The notes below the pieces were generated by a model. That model ran no database searches. It was not told the DNA's origin and was given only the letters and a program-made list of their open reading frames with translations. The translations under genes were made by a program, and so were the position numbers. Below are positions 52,201 through 61,558 of a DNA stretch of 64,000 bases, in pieces (the stretch's first letter is position 1; each line of letters starts with the position of its first letter). The stretch comes from Megalonaias nervosa (lineage: Eukaryota > Mollusca > Bivalvia > Unionida > Unionidae): NCBI GenBank assembly GCA_016617855.1, contig JAECUM010096299.1, positions 30,055 to 94,054 on the forward strand, given 5' to 3'.

Positions 52201-54833
52201 TATAACAGGAATGAGATTAAAAGAGAAACACCTCGAACTTTACTGATACATCAACTTGTGAGTAGTTCATGTCAGCTTGATTTATATTAGAAATTTGTCA
52301 TCAAGTTATTAATTTTAAATAACTTAAGATCTAATATTGAGTAACATTACAATCCATTAAAAGCCCAGCAGACTTGCTTATAATACAGAGGCAGGTATAA
52401 ATTGCATTTTTTTTCTTATAGAAGAGGCAAAAAATAGGTTTCTATTTGGTTAAGATGAAATTTTTTAACAAATCACTTTAAAAAATGTGAAAATTAAAAC
52501 TTGAAGTTTTTAAAAAAAATTAATGGAAAGAAATAGAAAAGTCAAAAATGTGTGCATCTTTTGAGAACTTGAATGATTGTTTGCAGATGTATTCAATACA
52601 TATTTTGAGAAACTGCCCACAGACCAGGCCAAAGCACCAGCTTAGCAGTTTGTCTATGGTGTGTGATTTTAACAAGAAATTAGGGTGTTTCTGCACAGAA
52701 TGTTACTGTGATGTTGGCACAGGGTTCATACGGTCTTTGAAGGTCTTTGACAGTTTGGGAAAAATGTGGTACCATTTTCAAGGCCTTGAAAGTTTGGGAA
52801 AATTGAGCAGATTAACCTGAGGTCTTTAAAAGTCTTTGAAAATTTAAATAAACCCAAACATTTTAATTTCTTTCCATAATCACAAATAAAATTGTCCAAG
52901 ATTGTTAGATTCGGATGTAGTCGAGTTTTCCTGGTTTCTTTCTTTTGACGACTTGTTCAGTTTCATTTCATCATTAAACAATATTGTAGTATTTTGCATT
53001 CGTTGTTTTCTCATATAACATAACTTGCATACAAAATGTTAGCGAAAATAGGTCTTGGAAATTTATGTTTGTGGTCTTTGAAAGTTTGGGAAAAGTCTTT
53101 GAATTTGTCATTTAGAATACTGTATGAAATCTGTGGCAGCAGTTATACTGGCTGCCATACATAGCCTATCCTTTGCTGGAAATGACATTAAGCCCACAAC
53201 AACAACAGAATATGCACAAACAAAAATCAATGTACCTAAAAGCTATTGGCATTCACTTACATGGCCTGAAATTGTCTGCATTGTCAGGTATTTTGTACAA
53301 GCCTCAGGGGAATTTTCTTTGGCCTGGTCTGACCTTTCTCAAGCACTTTCTATTATACAGAATTTCATGTCGGACAAAGATGATTATAATTTGCATTTAT
53401 CAACAAGTTGCTAGCACCACCTTAAAACATGAAAAGGGGACGTTCTTGTTGGAAATGTATAAGGCTCTCTCATTACTTTTATGGTTCCTTTAAAGACAGA
53501 AGCATTGTACATGAAAAATGGGTTTTTAAAAAAATGAGCAGATAACTCAGATTTAATAGAATGTTTCGCCAGACCTATCAGACTGGTGCCCAGAACTTTT
53601 ATGTTGGGGGAAACTGAAAAATTTAAAGAAAATCACTGACCATGGTGTGGCAGCAACTTACTTTTGTACGTACTCCAAAATTTGAAATTTAACCTAAAAA
53701 GGTGCTAAACAGGTGCATTGCTGATTCAGATCTCCTTTTAATCTTAAGTGCTTTTTAATTTCCGTCTTAGATTTTGGGTGCTGAATCTTAACACTGTATA
53801 AACAATTCCAAAAAATAGCCAGAGATGTGAGCTTTTTATTATCTGTCAGCTGTCTTAATCAGCTGGCAGCCGTAGTACAGGTAAAGGTCATGCTTGGATA
53901 GTAAGTGGCTGGGGAACACTGGGGGGAGGGGGCAGACCAAATGATGATACTGGTGATGACTTATAATATACTATTTTCTGACTGCTATATATCATTAGTG
54001 TTTAAAATTCATTTCCAATGTTGTTGAGCAATGTACAGTCTATTCTTTAATAATTTAAAATTCATAATGCTGTACTTGAAGCCCTGCCCACTGTGCTGCT
54101 GTAAAGGGTTGCCTGGATACCATAAAGTTGCTGGAGAAAGAGAAGGGGGACTTATGGATCACTAGTTCTCAGGGGGACTACCCTGTACATGAGGCAGCTC
54201 AGGGTGGCTATATTGGTAAGTTGCTTAGCAACATCCTGTACTAAAAGACAACTAAAATACTTTATTGCACCAATTTGTATAATAATCTTATATGCTGACT
54301 CTTTAAGCATGTGAATTTATTTTATTTTTTGTTAGCACTTATTAATGATACAATTTTCATCTTCAGCACAGAATTTCATGTCAGATGTCATTATATGTCT
54401 CTCCCCAATACATCAATGAGCGTACATGTATTTTAGGGGTGGGTGGGTGGTTGATGTCAAACATATAGTAATAATGTTAGTTTATGTAAACTACATATTA
54501 TTTTCACTGCATGATATTTATTCATTTAATTTTGTCCAATAATAATATTTTGAAAGAAATAAAACTGAAATTCTTAGCTTTATGTTGTTTTCTTTCAAGC
54601 CACATTGTTGTACATTGATAGACATGATCATATGATTAGCTTTAAGACAATGTTTCTTTTTTTCAGATGTGGTAAAGTACCTACTTAAGCAGAGAAACAC
54701 GAAAGATGCTGTAAATGTTAAAAACCATGCTGGACGTACATGTCTACATATAGCAGCCATTACTAACAATCTTCCATTATGCAAGACTCTCCTAAACCAA
54801 GATGTTGAGAAAAATCCCATCATGAGACATAAG
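33996..54833 (+). CDS. Ankyrin-repeat protein gene, seven visible exons (partial)
   Basis: Seven exons join with compatible phases (entering at phase 2, then 0,1,1,1,2,1,0) into 1291 nt, 430 codons, with AG/GT borders at every internal intron. The product is almost entirely ankyrin repeats, about twelve, with recurring TPLH/ALHCAA first-helix and LLL-AGAD second-helix signatures. Repeat 5 has an insertion of roughly 13 residues between its helices (after YPIHYAAQ). There is no signal peptide or membrane segment, so a cytoplasmic or ciliary scaffold role is plausible; this is inference from the fold. Blocks such as YPIHYAAQ and GRQPLLWAACSG recall inversin-like proteins and conserved invertebrate ankyrin proteins, but I could not check orthology. 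The 5' exon(s) are not recognised in the upstream 34 kb. Introns are 9745, 1839, 1114, 1067, 5331 and 451 nt and are filled with repeats. The exons lack in-frame stops, so the gene looks intact. Confidence 0.9.
34430..34578 (-). mobile_element. SINE-3-like copy with tRNA head
   Basis: On the minus strand: box A 'tggcagctcagtggttagca', box B 'tgttcgaatcctggtcc', then body 'gctgtggtgtctcactgggc'. It lies in the first visible intron. The head is better preserved than at 33316. Confidence 0.8.
34579..35734. other. Intron sequence, no feature seen
   Basis: Part of the 9.7-kb intron. The open frame at 34792-35055 has no family signature, and I see no additional exon. Confidence 0.4.
35735..36010. 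repeat. 46-bp tandem repeat, six units
   Basis: The unit is 'gagctttttcataatccagc', 'cataatcagttaatcattta' and 'atccat'. Six units fill exactly 276 bp; four are identical and the first and last carry one to two changes. Intronic. Confidence 0.98.
36011..37054. other. Intron sequence with short repeats
   Basis: An (ATG)n/(GGT)n-rich stretch at 36780-36820, and a 44-bp direct duplication at about 36975-37062 ('attaaaataattacggtata' versus 'attaaaacaattatggtata'). No exon was seen. Confidence 0.5.
37055..37405. mobile_element. Foldback element candidate
   Basis: The left arm 'agtctaattaaaatcaaatc' through 'taggggtcatgttc' (37130-37143) recurs inverted on the right ('gaacatgacccctaag', about 37329-37344, through 'ttttaatcagatt'). 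The arms are about 80 bp at perhaps 70 percent similarity. No coding content and no clear target duplication. This looks like an old MITE. Confidence 0.55.
37406..39389. other. Intron sequence, no feature seen
   Basis: No exon, element boundary or tandem array was recognised. Confidence 0.4.
39390..40105. repeat. 52-bp tandem repeat, about 13 units
   Basis: The unit is 'gatcatgggcagaaacaata', 'agatgcatcaatgcaaggca' and 'gtatgaaataaa', with small indels (gcaaggca versus ggcaaggca). Intronic. Confidence 0.97.
40106..41060. other. Intron sequence, possible 5' part of DIRS remnant
   Basis: Mostly unstructured. 40735-40990 is richer in GC and may belong to the retroelement that follows, but I cannot identify a domain. 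Confidence 0.35.
41060..42400 (+). pseudogene. DIRS-like retrotransposon reverse transcriptase/RNase H remnant
   Basis: In shifting plus-strand frames the segment encodes the RT order IIDLSALKRF, FKMETAVSFRNAV, a motif-A equivalent (PINLQDVYLHI, 41284-41316), FQALPLPL, a motif-C equivalent (HYFNDSLM), LGLIPNLEKSDF, then VPRRRLYWHPVQFLLL, and an RNase-H-like FLYTSGSHSGLGDQL (about 42056-42103). This arrangement is typical of DIRS/tyrosine-recombinase retroelements. Several frameshifts and stops, and Asn in place of catalytic Asp in motifs A and C, make it inactive. No terminal repeats or recombinase were recognised. Confidence 0.8.
41380..41517. repeat. 21-bp tandem repeat inside the RT remnant
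   Basis: Six units of 'cttgcctctacatccattgc' plus c. The period is seven codons, so the expansion keeps frame within the element's LPFGL-like segment. Confidence 0.95.
42401..43966. other. Intron sequence; (AAT)n run
   Basis: A trinucleotide AAT/ATA run at 43132-43175. Otherwise AT-rich with no exon seen up to the acceptor of exon b. Confidence 0.5.
43967..44222 (+). CDS. Ankyrin gene exon b
   Basis: The acceptor is ttatcag at 43960-43966 and the donor gtaatg starts at 44223. The exon opens with Ala-Asp, completing the AGAD turn of the repeat begun in the preceding exon. It then encodes two full ankyrin repeats (GKTALHYCADN..., MYTPMHMAVLAGN...) and the start of a third (TLVHLAT). It ends one base into a codon. 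The junction position within the repeat is typical of ankyrin-repeat genes. Confidence 0.92.
44223..46061. other. Intron with degenerate 52-bp tandem repeat at its 3' end
   Basis: About 45853-46040 holds four diverged units built on 'agtattacttgaacc', 'atccatctgtatt' and 'aaaatactgttt', running almost to the polypyrimidine tract. The rest is unstructured. Confidence 0.65.
46062..46298 (+). CDS. Ankyrin gene exon c
   Basis: The acceptor is tgtgtgcag at 46053-46061 behind a T-rich tract; the donor gtaggg starts at 46299. It encodes the rest of one repeat (SGHPKILEILIQHEADLSSA), a repeat with an inserted loop (YPIHYAAQ, then a Ser/Thr/Pro-rich stretch, then GEKILKRLLEAG), and the beginning of GRQPLLWAACSG. 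Phase in and phase out are both 1. The upstream methionine-initiated reading frame from 46013 is intronic sequence, not a real start. Confidence 0.92.
46370..46500. mobile_element. Family-B MITE, partial
   Basis: 'tactcacttgtaagttgagt', 'ccaactgcagacaacataga' and 'cagatctgggtctgtgtag' show a left arm and part of a right arm, starting about 70 bp after exon c. Confidence 0.7.
46501..47030. other. Intron sequence, no feature seen
   Basis: No exon or element was recognised. Confidence 0.4.
47038..47325. repeat. 36-bp minisatellite, eight units
   Basis: The unit is 'gtgatcagatattctggtag' and 'ataaacctgtcccagt'. The 12-codon period leaves a minus-strand frame open (periodic LPEYLITLGQVY), a repeat artefact. 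It ends about 90 bp before mini-exon d. Confidence 0.96.
47413..47487 (+). CDS. Ankyrin gene exon d (75-nt mini-exon)
   Basis: The acceptor is ttgtgacag ending 47412 and the donor gtaaaac starts at 47488. Only 25 codon-equivalents are encoded: the second helix and loop of one ankyrin repeat (NAESCRLLIKAGADINATDKDD). Its length is a multiple of three and it is phase 1 on both sides, so skipping it would keep the frame but delete most of one repeat. It lies about 90 bp after a 36-bp minisatellite. Confidence 0.88.
47488..48554. other. Intron containing a hAT-like element
   Basis: Apart from the element at 47915-48240, nothing further was recognised. The acceptor at 48554 has a strong T-rich tract. 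Confidence 0.6.
47915..48240. mobile_element. hAT-like non-autonomous element, complete
   Basis: 326 bp with perfect 13-bp terminal inverted repeats CAGGGTTCCTGCA / TGCAGGAACCCTG. Direct repeats 'cagaca' abut both ends (47909-47914, 48241-48246). Internal text repeats 'aagtcatggaattt'. Noncoding. The termini resemble hAT elements, but the duplication is 6 rather than 8 bp. Confidence 0.85.
48555..48750 (+). CDS. Ankyrin gene exon e
   Basis: The acceptor is ctttttttcag ending 48554 and the donor gtaatt starts at 48751. It encodes ALHCAASRGKTTCIELL, then the full repeat CTPLFYAITLGNIDCTRVLL, and starts the next one, ending with two bases of a Ser codon. The open frame extending upstream to 48422 is intronic. 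Confidence 0.92.
49190..51480 (+). repeat. ggtcaaggtcac repeat family, two subtypes
   Basis: 49190-49440 has 'aaaaggtcaaggtcactgtg' and 'actgaaagaa', like 27.2 kb. 50570-51480 has a second subtype of about 160 bp: 'taagggatgaaacttggtat', 'acttgtacatcatcacta', 'ggtcctgtcttcaagg' and 'tcaaggtcacaggtca'. Units are too diverged for exact borders. Confidence 0.7.
51800..52215. repeat. Family-C repeat with an 84-bp tandem duplication
   Basis: 51887-51970 and 51971-52054 are almost identical ('acatgtttgattattccttc', 'attataacgtacatggaagc', ...). Diverged family-C copies flank them on both sides. Confidence 0.9.
52720..53133. mobile_element. hAT-like element, second copy
   Basis: It starts CAGGGTTCATACGGTCTTTG and ends with the inverse of CAGATTTCATACAGTATT, so the terminal repeats are imperfect. 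'tggca' flanks it on both sides (52715-52719, 53134-53138). The interior repeats 'ctttgaaagtttgggaaaa'. It is related to 47915-48240 in design. Confidence 0.7.
54082..54215 (+). CDS. Ankyrin gene exon f
   Basis: The acceptor AG is at 54080-54081 (tacttgaag) with a weak polypyrimidine tract; the donor gtaag starts at 54216. The first base completes the Ser codon left open by the preceding exon. It encodes PAHCAAVKGCLDTIKLLEKE and GDYPVHEAAQGGYI, two ankyrin first-helix/turn units. The pattern and phase fit well despite the weak acceptor. Confidence 0.88.
54667..54833 (+). CDS. Ankyrin gene exon g (last recognised)
   Basis: The acceptor is tttttttcag ending 54666. It encodes DVVKYLLKQRN and the repeat GRTCLHIAAITNNLPLCKTLL, up to ...MRHK. 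Two endings are possible. Either the gttagc at 54834 is a donor (its T at +3 is sub-optimal), or the exon reads on to Val-Ser and the TAA at 54840-54842, which overlaps an AATAAA hexamer at 54841-54846. Ankyrin proteins with this block order usually continue, so I lean to a donor, but no downstream exon was recognised before 64000. Confidence 0.82.
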
Positions 54834-57059
54834 GTTAGCTAATAAAGAGATATTTTTAAAAAATTATTCATTAGCATGGCATATTGATTAGTGTCTTTAG
54901 CATCTTTCATAATTAACATGGAGCCATAGTGTCTTTAATAATTAGCAATGGGCCATAGTGTCTTTCATAATTAGCATGGGCCCAGCTTTGCTATGTGCAA
55001 AGTTGTTCTTTTTATTTTATATAAAACTAGGTTTGTTTACTTTGTGTTCATTTAGCTCTGGGTGTTTAGGTCCCTTATATGGGCATGATAATTTAGATTA
55101 TCTCCCTTCACCCACTCACCGCTCAAAAGATAATTACTTTTATGGGGTGATTCTTTATGAAAATGTTGTGAACATATGTATTTACCTTTCTTTATGGTTA
55201 TAAGTGTCATCCAGTATTCTTCCTTGTTTTGAAGGTCATGGGTCAATATCATCAGATTACCTGAAATATTTGTTTTAAAAATGCATAGAGGATTTTTAAT
55301 ATGTGTTATATTTCTGAAATAAGTGTTCATTTACCAATGCACTACACAAATAATTACTTTTATTGTGCCTTAGCCACATTATGATTATTTCATTTACAGA
55401 AATGTTACTGACAAGCTCAAACAAAATATTTTACTTAGGAGATAATGAAATAGGCTGACGTTTTTCTCCACCAAAAAGCCACTAAAAGTTCACTATCATA
55501 ATTAAGCTGTATCAAAATGCAGTTTTTAATTTATTTATTTTTTTGCCAATATCTTTTTTATTTGTCATCTGATAAAAAATTGATGGTGTTTGTTCATGAC
55601 TACTATTGATATGGCGGTCCTAATAAAGAATCATAGATAAACACTTGATATTAATCATAGATAAACACTTGATATTAACCAAGCAAGTACAGTTTTGCCT
55701 TGTATGCTCATTTTGTGCAATCTTATTACTAGTAATGTATTTCAAACCCTTTCAATGAAAAAGGGTACTTTATTTAATAATTTATTCCACATGATGAAGG
55801 TTTTGATTGTGGTTTACAGCCTTAGCAAAATTGTTATCTGATCAACAACATGCATTTATGTTCTATTAAGATGCGAACTTTTTGAGAATTTAAACAATAA
55901 CTTTGTCACCGGTACTTTTGTATCATACTTTGGATTTTGTAATTATTTTTTTCTTTTACATGTGAATATTATTATTCATTAGACATGATTGAATATACAT
56001 GAAGAATTTACACAACTCAGAGATGTTTCTCTTGCTAAAACAGAAAGAGTTATCTACCTTAGGTACACATGTAATTACCAGCCTTGTGAGGCAGGGTGTG
56101 TGTGAACAAGGTTAGAGGTGTTTCATTACATTTAACTGAACCTTTATTTCCTTTGGAAGAAGGGAGAGGGAGACAATAAGTGTCCATTTTTTATTTTATT
56201 GCAGTACAGAAAATGAGCGGGCATATTAGAGCTTGTGTTAAAATATATTGTTCCATTTTCCTTATAAATAGAAAAAAAGACATGATGGACTTTATAAGCT
56301 CTTACTAAAGACTAAACCTTGGTTCACTGTTACAAATTGGAACAACAGCATTTCACATAAAATGTTACATTCACCATGGTAAAAGTGATGAAAAATGGCA
56401 AAAAATTGAGCCACCACTTGTACCGCAACAACTTTGCAAAGTGATAACTTCATCACAAAATTATTTATCAGTTACAGAATGTAATACTATTTTATGCTAT
56501 TAGATTTAATATTTTTGGTCAGGGATGTAAGAGTAACACCTTGACTTGCCATCAGAATTTGCAAGTAAGGAGTTTTTGACATGACGTCTCTGAGTTAACA
56601 CCCAAGACTGCAATGGACCTCATCTATGAAAACCCCCAATTTTGAGCTTACAGTTTTCTTTTGACTTAAAGCTGTGTAAAATTTTGATTTACAGTTTTCT
56701 TTTGAATTAAAACTTTAAAATTTGGAAACATCACAAGTACTCACTTATAAGTTTATCCAACTGCAAACTGCACAGACCCAGATTTTCCATTTCTTTATCC
56801 ACTTGCAATTCTTTTGGACAATACATTTTATTATGAAATCAGCTGAACAAGCAATGTAGACCCTGATCTGCTTGAATAAGGTAATGTAGTTTGGGACAAC
56901 TACACATTATTCAAAAAAGAGAGCTTGAAAAATACAAAATGAGACAGACAGAATTGTGACTGGTGCGACAAAATTTGTATCTTTTGAAGCACTACACCAT
57001 GAAATACTCTGAACCCTAATCGATTTTGGTGAATTAAGTTAGAGGTTGATAGGTGCATC
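54834..57059. other. Non-coding; family-B MITE fragment
   Basis: 54890-54980 has three short copies of 'catagtgtctttaataattagca'. 56738-56890 is a partial family-B copy ('actcacttataagtttatcc', 'ctgcaaactgcacagaccca'). No continuation exon of the ankyrin gene was recognised. Confidence 0.45.
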
Positions 57060-58300
57060 AAAAGATTGTCATGATGTGTTTGTTTTTTTTTTTTTCAAGA
57101 TGTTTTGAAAGAGATGGAAAGAAAGTGATATTGGTCTGTAGTTGTGTACAGTTTTATTGTCGTTGCCTAACTTGTGAATAGGTGTAACTTTTGCCAGTTT
57201 CCATATCTGGAGAAACACTTAGGTGGACATGTATAGACCATATATGTAAGATATACTATCAGATATTATATTTGAAGCAGCCCTCATGAAATGTTATCCA
57301 GTATTATCTATGCCAGTTGCTTTTGTTGTCTCAGTAGTTTGAAACACTTGTAGGACTTTTTCATTTGATACTGTAGAAATAAAAAATTTTGCATCTGCTG
57401 GAATTTTCTCTAAAGCAGAAACTTCTTTGTTCAGTGGGATTGGAGTTTATAATGGGTTCCTTATTTTGGAAGATATAGTTAAAGAAAATTAATTAAATGT
57501 GTTTGCTGTTTTAACATCCTCATCAATAATCTGGTTTCTTGGTTAAGTTGTTGGATTTTGGATGACTTTGTGGAATGTTTACTTGCACCTAGTTTGTTTA
57601 AAACTTTCCACATAGAATTCTTTTTGCAATTATTTTCTACAGCTGATTGATAGCAATTCCTCTTTGCCCAATTGATCATTTTGCTTGCTTTATTTCTCCA
57701 TGTTTTGTAATGTGGTTGTTGACCAACAGATTTGAAATAATCACAAGTTTTCATGGGATCTGGAATGTCAGGAGTTAACCAATTAAGTTGGAAGTTCTTT
57801 TTCACTCTGTGTTTTCAGATGTACATGCTTACCTACCTTTTGCATAAAAGCTGTGTTGATATATCAAGAGCATCATCTGCATGATCAAATATAAATAATA
57901 TACTCCAAGGAATGTTACTGAGATATTCCAGAAATTTGCTTTCATCATATTCCTTAAATGACCTATATTATTATGGATTTAACAGCTGTTTTTAAACCTG
58001 ATTTTTTTTTGTTAGGAAAATAGGGAAATGATCACTGTGACCAATGAATATGTATTTTTGTCCCATTTTCTTTCATATTGGTATAGATATGACCTGAGTT
58101 TTTACATTGTCATTTTCTCATGTTGGTTAGTCCACTAATTGGGTTAAACCAAACATATATGTGAAATTCAGCCAATTTTTGTTAATCTGATTATTCGTAA
58201 GATCCCTTTGAAGTCACCTAAAATATAAATTTCTTTTGGGCATCTGTCATGATACAGATCTTCATTCCATACTCTGTATTATGGACCCAGATTGGAACTG
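57060..58300 (-). pseudogene. Non-LTR retrotransposon (LINE) remnant
   Basis: On the minus strand, broken frames give an endonuclease C-terminal part (IYILGDF..., then KFLEYLSNIPWSILFIFDHA near 57870-57960), a linker (WLTPDIPDPMKTCDYFKSVG, YKTWRNKASKMINWAKRN; 57479-57805), and the start of reverse transcriptase (TTKATGIDN, IWKLAKVTPIHK, NYRPISLSF) near 57090-57330. This order is standard for APE-type LINEs (Jockey/CR1-like group; clade not resolved). Stops and frameshifts make it dead. RT motifs A-E are missing at the low-coordinate end. Confidence 0.85.
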
Positions 58301-59051
58301 TGCAGGTGTTTTTACTAATCTCCAAACATCGATATTATGAGATGCACTGAATCAGACTTGTATAAATCCAAATTTATTTTGAATTTCACATACCTGCCAG
58401 GTCACTATGTGTAGCATAAAAAACTATATCTTAATCCCAAACCCTTGACATCGTTATGTTTATAAAAATTAAAAAAGTCCACTATTTCCAGTTAATCTTA
58501 TGAAGTGAGAGATTCTTCTTGGCACACAAACAGTGCTTGTAACATGTTAAACAGTAAACAGTCATGACTCACATAGCTTCACACTTATTGCTGATGGACA
58601 ATTATCACCATGGGGCAATTTATACAGCTAATTGTCATGGAGGTGATAAAGGTGATCAGAGAAAAACAACTGCTATTCCACAGTTTATTTAATTAACTGA
58701 CAATAGCTAAGGTAATGATATATGAATGGTGTATATAGTAACTGTCAGCTTAGTTACATAATGGTGTATACATCATCTGTCAACATAGTGACACAATGGT
58801 TTATACAGTGTCTGTCAACATAGTTTCACCACTCTGCATTAGTACAGATGCAGAAAGTCAAGTTTCAATGCCAAGAACAATTCAACAAGCACTTCAGGAA
58901 AGTTTAAACAACTACACTATTCAGTTTCTGACAATTGTAAAGATGAACAATAATGATTGTCTGCATCACAAAAGTTAGAAACTAAAAATTAATACTCAAT
59001 TCCAATGTCCAACAGATTTTGATGCCACAAACTTTTTGGGTTCTTTATTTA
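58301..59051. other. Non-coding; short three-unit repeat
   Basis: 58722-58830 holds three units of 'atggtgtatacagt.tctgtc' plus 'aacatagt'. Nothing else was recognised. Confidence 0.5.
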
Positions 59052-59115
59052 ATGTGTGTGTGTGCGCACGCGCGCGCGTGTGCGTGCGTGTGCACGCGCG
59101 CGCGCGCGTGCGTGC

Positions 59116-59149
<34 letters not shown>
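59052..59149. repeat. Alternating purine-pyrimidine tract (GT/GC)n
   Basis: 98 bp without a break in purine-pyrimidine alternation, mixing (GT)n, (GC)n and gcac steps. Open frames on both strands (Cys/Val/Ala and His/Thr/Ala) are artefacts. Confidence 0.97.
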
Positions 59150-59150
<1 letters not shown>

Positions 59151-59305
59151 AGTTTCTTAGCCTGTTTTGTTTGGAAGTGCATTAAATACTTAAAACTGAC
59201 ATCAATACATAATTGATTTTCAATTGTACAACTTTGCTTATATGGGTCATGTGCACTGACCCCACCATTTGACCATAAATACACTTTTTGAGTCTCAAAA
59301 TAAAC

Positions 59306-59629
59306 CAGACCGCTCCAGTGGCCTAGTGGTTAGAGCATCCACTTCAGATGCAGGAGGTGGCGGGTTTGAACCCTGGCCGAAACATATCAAAGACTTATAA
59401 AAATGGTACTAGCAGTTGGCTCGCCTGGCTCTCAGCATTAAGAGGTTATTGTTAGGACTGGTTGGCCAGGTGTCAGGATAATTTGACTGGGTGGGACATG
59501 ATGCTACATGTCTGTGGCATGATGCCCAGTGCTGGACATCACTATAAACTGCCACACTGCAGACATCATGGCGAAATGATTGAAAATTTGTTAAAGCTAC
59601 ATTAAAAATCCAAATCACACACACACACA
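59306..59629 (+). mobile_element. SINE-2, full length
   Basis: A tRNA-derived head with box A 'gtggcctagtggttagagca' and box B 'ggtttgaaccc' (59363-59373), body 'aaaaatggtactagcagttg', 'ggtgtcaggataatttgact' and 'gacatgatgctacatgtctg', and an (AC)n tail. Near-identical 10-bp direct repeats caaaatRaac flank it (59296-59305, 59630-59639). Confidence 0.93.
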
Positions 59630-59639
59630 CAAAATGAAC

Positions 59640-61544
59640 TGCTACACCATCAGAGTTTATGGATGACTTACGTGTTTGGAAAGAAGGCAGGTATGATTTC
59701 ATTAATAAGCTTTAAAACAAAACTATTTAGAAAGTGTAAAAGAGAAGGTATATAATCAATACAGAACCACATTTGTATATTGTTCCTAGTCAAGGGAAAT
59801 AACTCATTTGATATGTTGCATGAATATATTTCATCCCATATAAAACGTATTCTTTCCACTAACTTAGAGTAAAATATGTATGTAGTTTATGTATGCAGTT
59901 GTAACTGATTAAGCATCTTGGGATGAAAATGTGTTGTATATCAAAAATGAACAAGTTTAACCTACTTTAAAATGTTTATTCAGCATTGCTTTAAAAAATT
60001 CTTATTCTAATACTTTTTCTTTTATAACCATGAAACATATTCTGAGAATGTCTTGGGATGATGTTGTTTTGTGCACCAAAACTAGTTCATTGTGACTTTT
60101 TTCAGGGTTATTTAAATGTCTTTTTTTTTAAAAAAAAAAGCTTGTGTCCAGGCAGTTATTTATCTATTGCCACCAAATTTACATTAAGAATATAGCTTGG
60201 ACTGAGGTTATTTTGCACATTAAAACACGTTTGCTGTGACCTGTTTTCTATGATTTATTGGAGATTTCCTGAAAGAGACTACTAACTTGTACCAAAGAAG
60301 TGGGGTTATCTTGTGAGCAATATGTAACAGAACCAGGACATAAGACCAGTAGATTTAAAATTTTGACCTGTAGATTGACTTCTAGATTTTATACTAACAT
60401 AAACTGTATGTGTTTTAAGGAGACTGAAAAGTTGAACATGTGGATTTTTTTTTACCTAATATGTAATCTCATCATTTTATTATAAAGCAGCAACTTTTGA
60501 GCATGAATCAGAATCTGATGAAATATGTTACAATAATAATGAAGGAATACCAGCCAGTGTATTGTCAATGAAATGAAAATGGAAGAGTTGTGTGGTTCAG
60601 AGCAAAGAATTTTTAAATATAAAATCCACAACCATTTTTAATTTTGTTCATGAAATACTGACTTGTGAACGCTAATGACATTCATTGTGATTATTAAATT
60701 TCACACTTAACAGGCCATACATAGTTTTATGGTCCAGATTTCTTTTGAATCACTTTGTATTTTGTGAAGGGTGGAAAATGTACTATATGAGCATTAGAAG
60801 TGGCAATGACAAAACAAACCACACTCAGCCTGCAAAGAATATCAAACTTCAATTTTCCCGTGGCTGGGTTTTTAAAGACTGCTGGCTGCTTTCCAATACT
60901 TCATCAAGCTAAGTTCACCCTGAGGAGGAAGTTCCTGCCTTGAACTTCAGATGTATTCCTGAGCCTTATATTTCTTTTCCGGTGGTTTTTTAGCATTTGA
61001 AGGAAGCACATGTTTCAGCATTTTTGACATGAATAAACAATGTATGAGCAGCCCTTAAATATTCATCTAAAATCATCTTGAAAAATGCCATTTCAATTAA
61101 GTAATCAAGAAATATCAAAATACTAACTCACATATTTCTGCCAAAATCATTTTTGGCTCAATATATCCTTTTAATCTCACCTCTGCAAATGGTCTGCCAG
61201 TTTTTAAAGTCATCAGGGACCAACATAGATCCCTTTATCACTTATAACATCTCATAAAACATTCTGCATTTGCCATTAAATTCCAGATTAGAACAATAAG
61301 GTAATTAACAGGTTGTTGTGTACACATTTTAGTCTTCTTCAGCTGCTTTAGTATAACATTTCCAGTTCCCAGTAGACTGGTTCCCACTGGTGTCTGTAAT
61401 GTTTGGATAGAATAAGTAAAATTTGAGGTTTAAAAAAAAAATTCAAAATATTTTTTTCGAAAGAAGTAAATATCAACTATAAAATTGTATATGTGGTCAA
61501 TGGCCTTTTAAAATGGCATTTTTGTCCTATCACCTGTAGAATCA
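59640..61544. other. Non-coding, no feature seen
   Basis: No exon, element or tandem array was recognised. Confidence 0.4.
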
Positions 61545-61558
61545 CATGTACGTGTTAG

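Larger units (their letters stand above)
48751..54081. other. 5.3-kb intron full of dispersed repeats
   Basis: It holds the ggtcaaggtcac family (49190-51480), family C (51800-52210) and a hAT-like element (52720-53133). The remainder, including 53134-54080, shows no recognisable exon. Confidence 0.6.

Noticed and set aside
54518..54823. Minus-strand 101-codon frame
   Set aside because: Shadow of ankyrin exon g on the other strand.
33996..54833. Naming the gene inversin (INVS/NPHP2)
   Set aside because: The layout is similar, but no IQ motif or other inversin-specific segment is visible and no search could be run.
59019..59284. Cys/Val- and His/Thr-rich frames as small proteins
   Set aside because: Alternating GT/GC microsatellite.
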